Assembly: GCF_030380735.1 (NCBI RefSeq) | Contig: NZ_JAUDRZ010000003.1 | Location: 310,001 to 374,000 of the forward strand | Source of the DNA: Rhizobium sp. S152 | Lineage (GTDB): Bacteria > Pseudomonadota > Alphaproteobacteria > Rhizobiales > Rhizobiaceae | Direction of reading: 5' to 3' | DNA: 64,000 nt | Part shown: positions 19,599 through 28,782 of the stretch, one piece after another | Position numbering within the stretch: the stretch's first letter is position 1 | Layout: the number at the start of each line of letters is the position of its first letter | The notes under the pieces: model-generated | What the model was told of the DNA's origin: nothing | Seen by the model: the letters and a program-made list of their open reading frames with translations, nothing else | Database searches by the model: none | Program-made: the position numbers and the translations under genes

Positions 19599-20873
19599 TC
19601 ATTCCGCGATAGGGAGGCCGGTCGCAGAAGCGATCTGGTTGGCGGCGTCGTCGAGGGCAGCCTTCGCGTCGGGATAACCGCCGGCGAAATACTTGGTCTG
19701 CGCGGCCTTGTAGATCGCGTCGGCATCCGTCTGGAACTGCGTGCCGCGGCTCGGCTTGATCTTCGGCAGGGTCGAGAGAATGTCGGCCCAGACCTTCTGG
19801 CCGCCCCAATAGGGCTGCGGTTCATTGACGAAAGGATCCTGCACGGCGGAGAGCAGCGAGGGAACGAGACCGAAGGACTTCAGCATCGCGACCTGGCCTT
19901 CGTTGGTGCCGAGCGCGTAATCGACATAGGTCCAGGCGGCTTCCTTGTTTTCGGAGTTGGCGGCGATGGCGAGCGACGAGCCGCCGAGGTTGGCCGCGTG
20001 CGGGCCGTCGGGCGTGAGGCTCGGCATCATGTAGACGCCCCACTTGCCGGAAAGATCGGGCGAGCCGGAGCGCACAGTGCCTTCGTACCAGCCGCCATAC
20101 ATCTGGCTGGCGACCTTGCCGGCGGTGTTGGCCTGAATCTTTTCGTCCCAGATCGCCGCCGTCAGCGTGCCGGCGTCCTTCATCTGCTTGACCTTTTCCA
20201 GGGTCGCGACGCAGGCGGGCTGGTTGATGGTGATGTTCTGGCCATCCGTCGAGAAGTAGCCGCAGCCCTGCTCGTTGGAGATCATGCGGAACCACTCGCT
20301 GTCGCCGTTGAAGTCGGCTTGCGCCATGACGACACCAGGATTGGCTTCGGAGATCTTCTTGCCGGCCGCGATGAAATCGTCCCAGCTCTTGATGGATGCC
20401 GGATCGACGCCTGCCTTCTCGTAGAAATCGCGGCGATAGAAGACGGCGACCGGGCCGGAATCCCAGGGCATGGCATAGGCGACGTCGCCGACTTCGAGCT
20501 CGGTGCGCTTGAATTCCGGGAATTTCGCCTGGATATCGGTGTTGTAGCCGAGGTCCTTCAGGTTGGCGAAGCAATCGGGAAAGCGGTTCCAGAAGATCTC
20601 CGCCTCGAAGTTCTCGACGGTGACGATATCGGGCAGACCCTCGCCGCCTGCGGCGCAGGCAGCCAGCATCTTGTCGAACACTTGCTGGTTGCCGAGATCC
20701 TCCACGGTGACCTTGATGTCGGGATGCTGCTTGTTGAAACCCTCGAGCGTGGACTTCAGCGCCGATGCGGCGACGTTCCAGCTCCAGATGGTGAGATTGG
20801 CCGACTGTGCAAATGCCGAGCCCGATGAGAGAAGCGCAACCGCGGCGGTTGCACCGATAAGTTTGAAGCGCAT
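19599..20873 (-). CDS. Sugar ABC transporter substrate-binding protein
   Basis: The 424-residue periplasmic protein has a signal peptide cleaved after 'GSAFAQ' (about residue 23). It has an extracellular solute-binding family 1 fold: 'LTIWSWN' at the start and 'LPDIVTVENFEAEIFWNR' near residue 85. This family serves CUT1 importers for oligosaccharides, polyols and sugar derivatives. It is the first gene of the operon. The start codon and ribosome site sit in a hairpin (20872-20894). An AraC-family regulator is transcribed divergently from 20960. Confidence 0.9.
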   Translation of the reverse strand: MRFKLIGATAAVALLSSGSAFAQSANLTIWSWNVAASALKSTLEGFNKQHPDIKVTVEDLGNQQVFDKMLAACAAGGEGLPDIVTVENFEAEIFWNRFPDCFANLKDLGYNTDIQAKFPEFKRTELEVGDVAYAMPWDSGPVAVFYRRDFYEKAGVDPASIKSWDDFIAAGKKISEANPGVVMAQADFNGDSEWFRMISNEQGCGYFSTDGQNITINQPACVATLEKVKQMKDAGTLTAAIWDEKIQANTAGKVASQMYGGWYEGTVRSGSPDLSGKWGVYMMPSLTPDGPHAANLGGSSLAIAANSENKEAAWTYVDYALGTNEGQVAMLKSFGLVPSLLSAVQDPFVNEPQPYWGGQKVWADILSTLPKIKPSRGTQFQTDADAIYKAAQTKYFAGGYPDAKAALDDAANQIASATGLPIAE

Positions 20874-20894
20874 TGAAAATCCTCCCTTTTCAAT
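20872..20894 (-). promoter_or_regulatory. Hairpin enclosing the ribosome site of the sugar-binding protein gene
   Basis: ATTGAAAA and TTTTCAAT are perfect 8-base arms around a 7-base loop. On the mRNA strand the loop holds GGGAGG, the ribosome-binding site, and the far arm ends in the first two bases of the start codon. Folding could hide or expose the site. The same repeat could instead be a DNA operator for the divergent AraC regulator. Confidence 0.45.
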
Positions 20895-20959
20895 TGCCGT
20901 CCCTTAGCGAACGCGGATAGACTATCTGGAAGGGAGCCGCTGTCTCCTAAAAAGGGAAC

Positions 20960-21874
20960 ATGGATTTGGCGGAAAGTAAGATTGAAAAGCGGGCTGTCTA
21001 TCAGCCGGGAGCGAGCAGCATCGAAGGATTGCCGACGGCACTCCAGATGTTTCACAACCATCCGCCCAGGATGCTGATGCCGCATTGGCATGTGCAGGTC
21101 GAGCTGAACTACATCATGCGCGGCAACGTGCATTATCGGCTGAACGGCCATGATATCAGCATGAAGGCCGGCGACATGTGCCTCTTCTGGGGTGGGCAGC
21201 CGCACCAGATGGACGAAAGCAGCGACGATGCGATCTATGCCGGCGGGCACCTGCCGCTGGTCTATTTCTTCCGCCTGCGCCTGCCGATCAATGTTTCCAG
21301 CCGTCTGATGAAGGGCGAGATCCTTTTCACCTCCGCGACCGACGCCGCCGACGTCGAGAACTTTCCGCGCTGGGTCAGCTACGCCAAGTCCGGCGATCCC
21401 GCCAAGGCGCAGCATGCGGTGGAAGAGATGCTGCTGCGCATCGAACGCATCCTGCTCGATCCCTATTCGATGCTGGCGCCGAACGGCATGTCGGCGACCG
21501 ATGACGTGGAGCAGGCTTATCCGCAGTCGTCGCGCAGCGTCGCGCGCATGTGCGATTTCATCGCCGCGAATTTCCTGCTGGAGATCGATTCGGTCGATAT
21601 TGCCCGCGCCGCCGATCTTCATCCGAAATACGCGATGAACCTCTTCAAGAAGACGACGGGCATGACGCTCAGCAAATATGTGAACCTGCTCAGGCTCTCC
21701 CGCGCCCAGGCCATGCTGATGAACGACGGCGCCAACGTGCTGCAGGTGGCGATGGACAGCGGGTTCGGCTCGATCAGCGCCTTCAACAAATCCTTCCGCC
21801 ACATCGCCGGCATGTCGCCATCGGACTTCCGGCGCGATGCGCGGATGCTCACGCAATATACCCTGCAGGCATGA
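20960..21874 (+). CDS. AraC family transcriptional regulator
   Basis: The 304-residue protein has an N-terminal cupin-like sensor domain ('LMPHWHVQVELNYIMRG' near residue 40, typical of sugar-sensing AraC proteins) and a C-terminal pair of helix-turn-helix motifs. These end in 'VAMDSGFGSISAFNKSFRHIAGMSPSDFRR', kept here only as a landmark: the AraC signature lies at about residues 261-290. It is divergent from the CUT1 sugar operon with 86 bases between the starts, so it probably controls that operon in response to the imported sugar. It ends directly against the LysR gene on the other strand. Confidence 0.9.
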   Translation: MDLAESKIEKRAVYQPGASSIEGLPTALQMFHNHPPRMLMPHWHVQVELNYIMRGNVHYRLNGHDISMKAGDMCLFWGGQPHQMDESSDDAIYAGGHLPLVYFFRLRLPINVSSRLMKGEILFTSATDAADVENFPRWVSYAKSGDPAKAQHAVEEMLLRIERILLDPYSMLAPNGMSATDDVEQAYPQSSRSVARMCDFIAANFLLEIDSVDIARAADLHPKYAMNLFKKTTGMTLSKYVNLLRLSRAQAMLMNDGANVLQVAMDSGFGSISAFNKSFRHIAGMSPSDFRRDARMLTQYTLQA

Positions 21875-22795
21875 TCAGCTCGGCTGTTCGCCGGTTCTTG
21901 ACGACGCGAACAGCCGGTAGAGCAGCTCCGCCGAGGCCGAAAGTTCCCGGTCGCGGAGCTTGACGAGCCCGAAGCCCGGCACCGAGATGTCCCGTTCCAC
22001 CGCCAGCCGACGTAAGAGACCGTGCTGCTCGAAGAGTTCGCCCACGGGTTCGGCGAAGATGCCAAGCCGGTCGCTCTGCATCATCAGGAGCAGGGTCAGC
22101 AACGCGTCCGAGGTGGAGACGATGCTGGTGGGGACGATTCCGTGGCGCCTGATGTAGTCGTCGGCGACCTGCCGCAGGAATGAGCCGTGCGGCTGCAGCA
22201 CCCAACTGTGGGCGCGCATCTCGTCCTCGGTGACGACAGCTTTGGCTGCTAGCGGATGATTGGCAGCCGCGACCACGCGCAGGGTCTCCTGGCCGATCGG
22301 TACGTAGTCGAAGAGCAGCGGGTTCATGCCGCTCGGTATGCGGCAGACCGCGAAATCGAGCCTGCGGCTTAGCACGTCTTCCAAAAGCACATCGCTGCTG
22401 CCGACGGAGATGCTGACATCGATCGTCGGGTGCGTCTCGAACATGCGCTGTAGGGCTGGTGCGACATAATCGGCGGCGGGGGTCATGATCGTCCCGAAGG
22501 CGACGCTGCCGCCCTGGCCGGCGGCGGCAACGACCATCTCGTATTCGGCGCGCTGCGCTTCAGCGAGCAGCATCTTGGCGTGGCGCACGATCACCTCGCC
22601 CTGCGGCGTCGGCACCAGGCCGCGGTTGTGGCGCTCGAAAAGCTGGTGGCCGGACATCTGCTCCAGTTCGTTCAGCGTGCGCGACAAGGCCGGCTGCGAA
22701 ACACCGAACATTTCGGCCACGACCCCCAGCTTTCCATGCTCGCTGAGCGCCACAAGCATCTTCATGTGCCGCAGCTTGAAACCATCAAGTCCCAT
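21875..22795 (-). CDS. LysR family transcriptional regulator (GbpR-like)
   Basis: The 306-residue protein has an N-terminal winged helix ('KLGVVAEMFGVSQPALSRTL', residues about 22-41) and a LysR substrate-binding domain. The 'GLDGFKLRHMKMLVAL' opening resembles GbpR-type regulators of sugar-responsive genes in Agrobacterium. It is divergent from the dehydratase gene at 22912 with 116 bases between the starts. By LysR custom it would control that operon, with the sugar or sugar acid as inducer. Convergent with the AraC gene; stop codons abut. Confidence 0.9.
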   Translation of the reverse strand: MGLDGFKLRHMKMLVALSEHGKLGVVAEMFGVSQPALSRTLNELEQMSGHQLFERHNRGLVPTPQGEVIVRHAKMLLAEAQRAEYEMVVAAAGQGGSVAFGTIMTPAADYVAPALQRMFETHPTIDVSISVGSSDVLLEDVLSRRLDFAVCRIPSGMNPLLFDYVPIGQETLRVVAAANHPLAAKAVVTEDEMRAHSWVLQPHGSFLRQVADDYIRRHGIVPTSIVSTSDALLTLLLMMQSDRLGIFAEPVGELFEQHGLLRRLAVERDISVPGFGLVKLRDRELSASAELLYRLFASSRTGEQPS

Positions 22796-22911
22796 GATTT
22801 TCCCGCTTGATATAAATTATCCGCATATCAGAATGCGAAAGACTGATTAGAAAATCGCCTGACGATCAGCTAAATGCATGACAGCAATCGCGTCAACGCA
22901 AGGAAACCAGC

Positions 22912-24750
22912 ATGGCCGAGAAAACACCGTCTTCCCACAATCCAACCGCCGTTCAGGAGCAGGCAGACAAGCCCCAGCTCCGCTCGCGGGCCTGGTTCGA
23001 CAATCTCGCCAACCCCGACATGACCGCTCTCTATCTTGAGCGCTACATGAATTTCGGCCTGAGCCAGGAAGAGCTGCAGTCCGGTCGCCCGATCGTCGGC
23101 ATCGCGCAGACGGGCTCGGATCTCTCGCCCTGCAACCGCCACCACCTCGAGCTCGCCAAGCGCGTTCGCGAGGGCATTCGCGACGCCGGTGGCATCGCGA
23201 TCGAATTTCCCGTCCATCCGATCCAGGAAACCGGCAAGCGCCCGACCGCCGGCCTCGACCGCAACCTGTCCTATCTCGGCCTCGTCGAGGTGCTCTACGG
23301 CTATCCGCTCGACGGCGTCGTGCTGACGATCGGCTGCGACAAGACCACACCGGCCTGTCTTATGGCCGCGGCAACCGTGAACATTCCCGCGATCGCGTTG
23401 TCCGTCGGCCCGATGCTCAATGGCTGGTTCCGTGGCGAGCGCACGGGCTCCGGCACCATCGTATGGAAGGCGCGCGAGATGATGGCGCGCGGCGAGATCG
23501 ACTATCAGGGTTTCGTCAAGCTCGTCGCTTCCTCCGCACCTTCGACCGGCTACTGCAACACCATGGGCACGGCGACGACGATGAACTCGCTGGCCGAAGC
23601 GCTGGGCATGCAGCTGCCGGGTGCTGCCGCCATTCCGGCGCCCTATCGCGACCGCCAGGAGATTTCCTACGAAACCGGCCTTCGCATCGTCGAGATGGTG
23701 CGGGAGGACCTGAAGCCTTCCGACATTCTTACCAAGGAAGCCTTCATCAACGCCATTCGCGTCAACTCGGCGATCGGCGGCTCGACCAACGCGCCGATCC
23801 ATCTGAATGCGCTCGCTCGGCACGTCGGCGTGGAGCTGACGGTGGACGACTGGCAGACCTATGGCGAGGATATCCCGCTCTTGGTCAACCTGCAGCCGGC
23901 CGGCGAATATCTCGGCGAGGACTACTACCACGCCGGCGGCGTGCCCGCCGTCATGGGTGAGCTCATCAAGCACGAGTTGCTGAACACGAGCGCGATGACC
24001 GCCAACGGCAAAACGGTGGGCGAGAACTACACTTCCGCGATGATCGAGGACGAGAAGGTTATTCGCCCGTTCGAGCGGCCGCTGAAGGAGCGCGCCGGTT
24101 TCCGCGTACTGAAGGGCAATCTCTTCTCCTCGGCGATCATGAAGACCAGCGTGATCTCGCCCGAGTTCCGCGACCGCTATCTCTCCAATCCAGACGATCC
24201 GGAAGCCTTCGTGGGACGCGCCGTCGTTTTCGATGGGCCGGAGGATTATCACCACCGCATCGACGATCCGTCGCTCGGCATCGATGCCTCGACGGTGCTG
24301 TTCATGCGCGGCGCCGGGCCGATCGGCTATCCGGGGGCGGCCGAGGTCGTCAACATGCGGGCGCCGGACTATTTGCTGAAGCAGGGCATCTCCTCGCTTC
24401 CCTGCATCGGCGACGGTCGCCAGTCCGGCACGTCGGGCTCACCGTCGATCCTCAACGCCTCGCCGGAAGCGGCGGCGGGCGGCGGACTGGCGGTTCTGAA
24501 GACCGGCGACCAGGTGCGCATCGACCTGAAGAACGGGTCGGCGAACATCCTGATCAGCAACGAGGAACTGGCGGAGCGTCATGCCGCGCTGAAGGCGGCG
24601 GGCGGATATGTCTATCCGGAAAGCCAGACGCCGTGGCAGGAGATCCAGCGCAACTATGTCGGCCAAATGGAAACCGGGGCGGTGCTCGAGCCGGCCGTGA
24701 AATACCAGCGGATCGCCCAGACCAAGGGCATTCCGCGCGACAACCACTAG
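22912..24750 (+). CDS. xylD: IlvD/Edd family sugar-acid dehydratase (D-xylonate dehydratase-like)
   Basis: The 612-residue enzyme belongs to the IlvD/Edd Fe-S dehydratases. '[13 protein letters not shown]' and '[14 protein letters not shown]' supply two of the cluster cysteines, and '[13 protein letters not shown]' gives the third. '[19 protein letters not shown]' and a C-terminus ending 'PRDNH' resemble Caulobacter xylonate dehydratase rather than dihydroxy-acid dehydratase. The reaction is D-xylonate (or L-arabonate) to 2-keto-3-deoxy-pentonate. The first gene of a two-gene unit with the FAH-family protein at 24913, it is probably controlled by the divergent LysR. Substrate assignment within the subfamily is the uncertain part. 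Confidence 0.82.
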   Translation: MAEKTPSSHNPTAVQEQADKPQLRSRAWFDNLANPDMTALYLERYMNFGLSQEELQSGRPIVGIAQTGSDLSPCNRHHLELAKRVREGIRDAGGIAIEFPVHPIQETGKRPTAGLDRNLSYLGLVEVLYGYPLDGVVLTIGCDKTTPACLMAAATVNIPAIALSVGPMLNGWFRGERTGSGTIVWKAREMMARGEIDYQGFVKLVASSAPSTGYCNTMGTATTMNSLAEALGMQLPGAAAIPAPYRDRQEISYETGLRIVEMVREDLKPSDILTKEAFINAIRVNSAIGGSTNAPIHLNALARHVGVELTVDDWQTYGEDIPLLVNLQPAGEYLGEDYYHAGGVPAVMGELIKHELLNTSAMTANGKTVGENYTSAMIEDEKVIRPFERPLKERAGFRVLKGNLFSSAIMKTSVISPEFRDRYLSNPDDPEAFVGRAVVFDGPEDYHHRIDDPSLGIDASTVLFMRGAGPIGYPGAAEVVNMRAPDYLLKQGISSLPCIGDGRQSGTSGSPSILNASPEAAAGGGLAVLKTGDQVRIDLKNGSANILISNEELAERHAALKAAGGYVYPESQTPWQEIQRNYVGQMETGAVLEPAVKYQRIAQTKGIPRDNH

Positions 24751-24770
24751 GGCGTCCTGATCCTTATATC

Positions 24771-24812
24771 GGCCCGGCAATGGTTTTTCTCCATTGCCGG
24801 GCCTTGTCGTTC
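24771..24812 (+). terminator. Strong hairpin after the dehydratase gene
   Basis: A perfect 13-base stem (GGCCCGGCAATGG with its complement) closes on a TTTTTCT loop and is followed by TTGTCGTT. It sits 20 bases after the dehydratase stop and 100 bases before the next gene, so it may terminate or attenuate readthrough. Confidence 0.65.
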
Positions 24813-24912
24813 CCGGGCGAATATGATGGATTTTGGCCGCCGCTAGGTTGGAGGGCGGCGCTTCCCTTTCATACGAGAGCGCATCCATCGCTCGCCGTGA
24901 CGGAATCTGCAT

Positions 24913-26073
24913 ATGTCTCATACTCTTCTCGATGCCGCCGCCTCGGGCGGCCTGTTTGTCGGCCGTGTCTGGAACCCCGAGGTGGAAGGACCGAGCGTCG
25001 TTTCGCTTCGCGGCGACGAGCTGATCGACATCACCTCGAAGCGGATACCGACGCTGAGCGCCCTGCTGGAGATGGACGATGCGGCGGAGATCACGCGTTC
25101 GGCGACCGGCAAGAGTCTCGGCACCCTTGCCGAGATCGCGGCGAACAGCACCGGCAAGCCGGACCGCGCGCGGCCTTATCTTCTTGCGCCGGCCGACCTT
25201 CAGGCGATCAAGGCCTGCGGCGTGACCTTCGCGCAGTCGATGATCGAGCGGGTCATCGAGGAGAAGGCGGCGGGCAATCCCGATCGCGCCGCTTCGATCC
25301 GCGAGCGCGTCAGCGACCTGATCGGCGGCAGCCTCAACAATCTGAAAGCCGGCTCGCAGGAAGCAGAGAAGGTCAAGCAGGCGCTGATCGCCGAAGGCAT
25401 GTGGTCGCAATATCTCGAAGTCGGCATCGGGCCGGATGCGGAGGTCTTCACCAAGGCGCCGGTGCTGTCGTCCGTGGGCTGGGGCGCCGATGTCGGCCTG
25501 CACCCAATCTCGACCTGGAACAACCCCGAGCCGGAGATCGTGCTTGCTGTCAACAGCCGCGGCGAGATCAGGGGTGCCACGCTCGGCAACGACGTCAACC
25601 TGCGCGATGTCGAGGGCCGTTCCGCGCTGCTGCTCGGCAAGGCCAAGGACAACAACGCCTCCTGCTCGATCGGTCCGTTCATTCGCCTGTTCGACGCCAG
25701 CTACGGCCTCGATGACATCCGCAGCGCCGAGCTTGATCTCAAGGTGACTGGGGAAGACGGCTTCGTGCTGCATGGCAAGAGCTCGATGTCGAAGATCAGC
25801 CGCGATCCGACCGATCTGGTCCGGCAGACCTGCGGCGCGCATCATCAATATCCCGATGGCTTCATGCTCTTCCTGGGGACGCTGTTTGCGCCGACACAGG
25901 ACCGCGACACGCCGAACCAGGGGTTCACTCACAAGGTGGGAGATATGGTGGAAATCTCCTCCGCCGGTCTCGGCTCGCTTGCCAATACCGTCAGGCTTTC
26001 CACCGAATGCGCGCCATGGACGTTTGGTATCTCGGCGCTGATGGCAAATTTAGGTAAGCGAGGGATTCTCTAG
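24913..26073 (+). CDS. FAH-family protein, likely 2-keto-3-deoxy-pentonate dehydratase
   Basis: The 386-residue fumarylacetoacetate-hydrolase-superfamily protein has the FAH core in its C-terminal two thirds ('GADVGLHPISTWNNPEPEIVL', 'GNDVNLRDVEGRSALLLGKAKDNN'). It matches the size and layout of the XylX/AraD1-type enzymes that dehydrate 2-keto-3-deoxy-pentonate to alpha-ketoglutarate semialdehyde. The acidic metal ligands expected for the family are present in the 'EPEIVL' and 'GNDVNLRD' segments. It follows the sugar-acid dehydratase gene, which supports the role. The final semialdehyde dehydrogenase of the pathway is not in the window. Confidence 0.8.
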   Translation: MSHTLLDAAASGGLFVGRVWNPEVEGPSVVSLRGDELIDITSKRIPTLSALLEMDDAAEITRSATGKSLGTLAEIAANSTGKPDRARPYLLAPADLQAIKACGVTFAQSMIERVIEEKAAGNPDRAASIRERVSDLIGGSLNNLKAGSQEAEKVKQALIAEGMWSQYLEVGIGPDAEVFTKAPVLSSVGWGADVGLHPISTWNNPEPEIVLAVNSRGEIRGATLGNDVNLRDVEGRSALLLGKAKDNNASCSIGPFIRLFDASYGLDDIRSAELDLKVTGEDGFVLHGKSSMSKISRDPTDLVRQTCGAHHQYPDGFMLFLGTLFAPTQDRDTPNQGFTHKVGDMVEISSAGLGSLANTVRLSTECAPWTFGISALMANLGKRGIL

Positions 26074-26167
26074 CCACGGCAGTTTAAAATTGCTCTCGCT
26101 CGCGCTGGCAAAAGGCGCGGGCGGCCACATATTTCACGACATGTGTCGTTGCTAGTAGGATACCAAG

Positions 26168-26452
26168 ATGAGGACCAAAGCACTTGCATTGCTGCTCTGT
26201 CTTGCCGCGGTGACAGGTTGCTCCACCGCCACGGATTTCTCATCGCCCGGCCTTGATCCGATTCCTGGCAGTATCACCTATGGCGGCCAGCCGCGCACCA
26301 AGCTCACGAAGTCGCCCATCGGCTCTTCCTTCCCGCATAATTTCATCGACCAGTACGGGCAGCAGGTGGAAGAAACCTATATCATCCAGCCAGACCGTTC
26401 GCTGAAGATCGCACATCGCGAAATCAGGCCCATACGTTTCGGACGTGACTGA
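26168..26452 (+). CDS. Small predicted lipoprotein
   Basis: The 94-residue protein has a lipoprotein signal: a hydrophobic stretch, then a lipobox 'AVTGC' with the cysteine at residue 18. The mature part is short and unstructured-looking ('SPGLDPIPGSITYGGQPRTK') and has no known domain. It is probably anchored in the outer membrane. The gene stands alone after the FAH-family gene, about 95 bases on. Confidence 0.7.
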   Translation: MRTKALALLLCLAAVTGCSTATDFSSPGLDPIPGSITYGGQPRTKLTKSPIGSSFPHNFIDQYGQQVEETYIIQPDRSLKIAHREIRPIRFGRD

Positions 26453-26637
26453 CGATCTCCCGTTGCGATGGAACCGCAACCGTCGCGCCGCATTTACAAT
26501 CAACTGGGTTCACGTTTTCGGCAGCGCGTATTGCGAAGCGGGCAAAAACTAATAATTGAATTCGGTACGTGACTGAGACACACTTATCCGGGTGTCATGC
26601 CGGTCTTTTGATCGGAATCCCATGCTCGGATCGATAC

Positions 26638-27105
26638 ATGGAAACATTTGTGATGAATGCCAAGACACCGAATGCCATCGATACATATGTAGGCTCCCGA
26701 GTGCGTATGCGCCGGCAGTTGCTGGGTTTGAGTCAGGAAAGACTGGCCGAACAGATCGGCGTCACCTTCCAGCAGGTGCAGAAATACGAGAAGGGCATGA
26801 ACCGTATCGGCGCCAGCCGGTTGCAGCGTATCGCCGAGGTCCTGAGCACGCCGCCCAGCTTCTTCTTTCAGCAGGACGAGTCGGCGCCGCTTTCCCTGGC
26901 GGGGTTGGAAATTGCCGGCAACAGTGATCCCGTGGCCGAATTTCTTCAATCGAAAGAAGGGCTTGCGCTCAATCGCGCATTCATGAAGATCACCGATACG
27001 CAACTTCGCGAAAAGATCGTTGCACTCGTCAAGGCGATGGCGACCGCGCAGGAAGGCCGCGACGTCGCGACCGATGACAGCAAGCAGGACAGCTCGTTCG
27101 TTTGA
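26638..27105 (+). CDS. XRE family transcriptional regulator (PraR-like)
   Basis: The roughly 155-residue protein has an N-terminal Cro/C1-type helix-turn-helix ('YVGSRVRMRRQLLGLSQERL', then 'GVTFQQVQKYEKGMNRIGASRL') followed by a short C-terminal tail. It closely resembles the rhizobial PraR/SinR-like group of small repressors. An ATG at 26653 ('MNAKTPNAI') is an equally good start. No operon partner: the next gene is almost 300 bases away. Target genes unknown. Confidence 0.85.
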   Translation: METFVMNAKTPNAIDTYVGSRVRMRRQLLGLSQERLAEQIGVTFQQVQKYEKGMNRIGASRLQRIAEVLSTPPSFFFQQDESAPLSLAGLEIAGNSDPVAEFLQSKEGLALNRAFMKITDTQLREKIVALVKAMATAQEGRDVATDDSKQDSSFV

Positions 27106-27402
27106 GGAACGGAGCATTGGTGTCGTCGCCGTCCATCCTCGCGGGCGGTAGCGACGCGCATTTCCGCTTGACGGTCGGCAGATTCCCCTATCGTCGCGCC
27201 AATGGGAGTGAAGTTCACTTCTTGCCGTCACCGCACGTCGCCGCCCGTGCATTTTCCCCGATTCCGACATGGTTGCCAGACTCAACCACAGCGCTTGTTG
27301 CGGAAGGGCGATTTCGGCGGAAGTCCACGTCACGCAGTTGTCACGCCTGCAGGCCGCCAAAATCCGCTAGTGTGCCTGGAAATGGGCTGACAGGGGAGCA
27401 AA

Positions 27403-27615
27403 ATGCAATCGAGGGTGGACGAGAAAGTAAAGGAACTGGCGTCGCTGATGAGGCTGATTGCCTTTGCCAGGCAAAATGCGGTCGAGCTGGATGCCGACAT
27501 CTCTGCCTACTGCCTTGAGTTGGCTCTCGACGCGTTGAAGCAGAAGCTTAAGGCAGCAGGTGGCGATACGCTTGCCGAGGCTGGCCCGGAATTGCACAGG
27601 GTTGCCGTCCATTGA
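27403..27615 (+). CDS. Small helical protein of unknown function
   Basis: The 70-residue protein is predicted to be almost all helix ('VDEKVKELASLMRLIAFARQ') with no recognised motif. A GGGGAGC ribosome site lies 5 bases before the ATG. It lies upstream of the orphan repB gene and its parS-like site, but nothing in the sequence links it to partitioning: it has no Walker motif and is not RepA. The 297-base stretch before it (27106-27402) shows no gene. Confidence 0.55.
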   Translation: MQSRVDEKVKELASLMRLIAFARQNAVELDADISAYCLELALDALKQKLKAAGGDTLAEAGPELHRVAVH

Positions 27616-27738
27616 AGGCTACCGCGTTTGGCGCATCCCTTCGGCCGAAATCCCGCGACTGCGATCTTGAAGTGGTGAACCTGCTCGGTTAACCATTGCC
27701 TCGTTGGTCGATCGACACCTTTGGGAACAATCTATGAA

Positions 27739-27754
27739 GTTTACCGCAGTAAAC
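27739..27754. other. parS-like centromere site
   Basis: The 16-base element fits the repABC parS consensus GTT-N4-GC-N4-AAC exactly. It is the core of a longer inverted repeat with 7-base arms (AGTTTAC and GTAAACT, 27738-27755). It lies about 30 bases upstream of repB, where a RepB-bound site is often found. RepB binding is inferred, not shown. Confidence 0.6.
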
Positions 27755-27785
27755 TCGCATGAAACAGCTGCGCTGGTTGTCATTC

Positions 27786-28703
27786 ATGGCGCCTAAGAAT
27801 CCCTTCTCAGGATTGGTGGGCAGCGTCAGGAAGCCGACGGTGGCAAGCGGAGCCGAGGATATGATCGAGGAGGGCGCGACCGTCATCGATCTCGATCCCG
27901 CCCTGATCGACAATTCCTTTGTCACTGACCGTCTTGTCGAAGTGGACGAGCAATTCCGGGAGCTGGTCGAGGCGATCCGTGTCCGCGGCCAGGATTCTCC
28001 TATTCTGGTTCGTCCGCATCCCACCAGGGAAGGGCGCTACCAGATCGCTTTCGGGCACCGTCGCGCTCGTGCGGCGCGTGAGCTTGGGCGACCCGTTCGC
28101 GCCGTTGTGAAAAAGCTCGACGATCGCGACCACGTCATCGCCCAGGGGCAAGAAAACTCGGCGCGCGCCGATCTGTCGTTCATCGAGCGAACGATGTTTG
28201 CCGACAAGCTCGACAAACTGGGTTTCGATCGCGAGACGATCATGGCGGCGTTGAGCGCTGAAAAGACGACCGTCTCCAAGATGCTCTCGGTTACCAAGCG
28301 CATTCCCGCCGATGTTCTCACGGCTATCGGCGCTGCCCGAGCGATCGGCCGTGACCGCTGGCACGATCTCTCGGTCACCTTCGAAACCGAGAACGTCGAT
28401 GACCGCGCCGCGCGAATTGTCGCCACGCCGGAATTCGAGGCAGCGGAGCCGGACAGGCGGTTCGATATGCTGGTCGCGTCGCTCGGCCGTGCCAACCCCA
28501 CCGGCCGCCCGGTGATGCCATTGCCGGTCGAGCACTGGCGTTCCTACGACGGCGAGGCGAGGGCGAAGATCAAGAACGATGGCGCGCAATGCACGATCAC
28601 TCTGCGCGCTGAGCAGGCATCGGCGTTCGGCGTCTATCTGGCCTCCAATCTCGACGGCCTCTATCAGGCGTTCGAGAAGGCCCAAAGGTCACGCAAGGCT
28701 TGA
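27786..28703 (+). CDS. repB: RepB-family plasmid partitioning protein, orphan
   Basis: The roughly 305-residue ParB-like protein matches RepB of the repABC replicons. It has an N-terminal 'ARKNPF'-like start ('MAPKNPFSGLV'), a ParB/Srx nuclease-like fold with 'IAFGHRRARAARELGR' near residue 88 and 'AQGQENSARADLSFIE' near 122, then a helix-turn-helix region and a C-terminal dimer domain. Neither repA nor repC is beside it, so it is an orphan. I chose the ATG at 27786 because it aligns with other RepB starts; an ATG at 27759 directly abuts the parS-like site. It may be a partitioning remnant, a second centromere binder or a gene regulator. Confidence 0.85.
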   Translation: MAPKNPFSGLVGSVRKPTVASGAEDMIEEGATVIDLDPALIDNSFVTDRLVEVDEQFRELVEAIRVRGQDSPILVRPHPTREGRYQIAFGHRRARAARELGRPVRAVVKKLDDRDHVIAQGQENSARADLSFIERTMFADKLDKLGFDRETIMAALSAEKTTVSKMLSVTKRIPADVLTAIGAARAIGRDRWHDLSVTFETENVDDRAARIVATPEFEAAEPDRRFDMLVASLGRANPTGRPVMPLPVEHWRSYDGEARAKIKNDGAQCTITLRAEQASAFGVYLASNLDGLYQAFEKAQRSRKA

Positions 28704-28782
28704 GGGGCTTGGCGGCGGCGGGGGCTTTCTGGTAAGAGTTCGTTCTCTCAAGAAACGAAACTGAAATGAAAGCGTTGACGTC

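Noticed and set aside
22870..25932. Long antisense frames opposite the dehydratase and FAH-family genes
   Set aside because: They have Arg/His/Asp-rich composition, no ribosome sites and no family motifs; they arise from GC-rich codon bias of the real genes.
27403..27615. Considered as a repA remnant next to repB
   Set aside because: Only 70 residues with no Walker-type motif or RepA similarity; kept as an unknown small gene.
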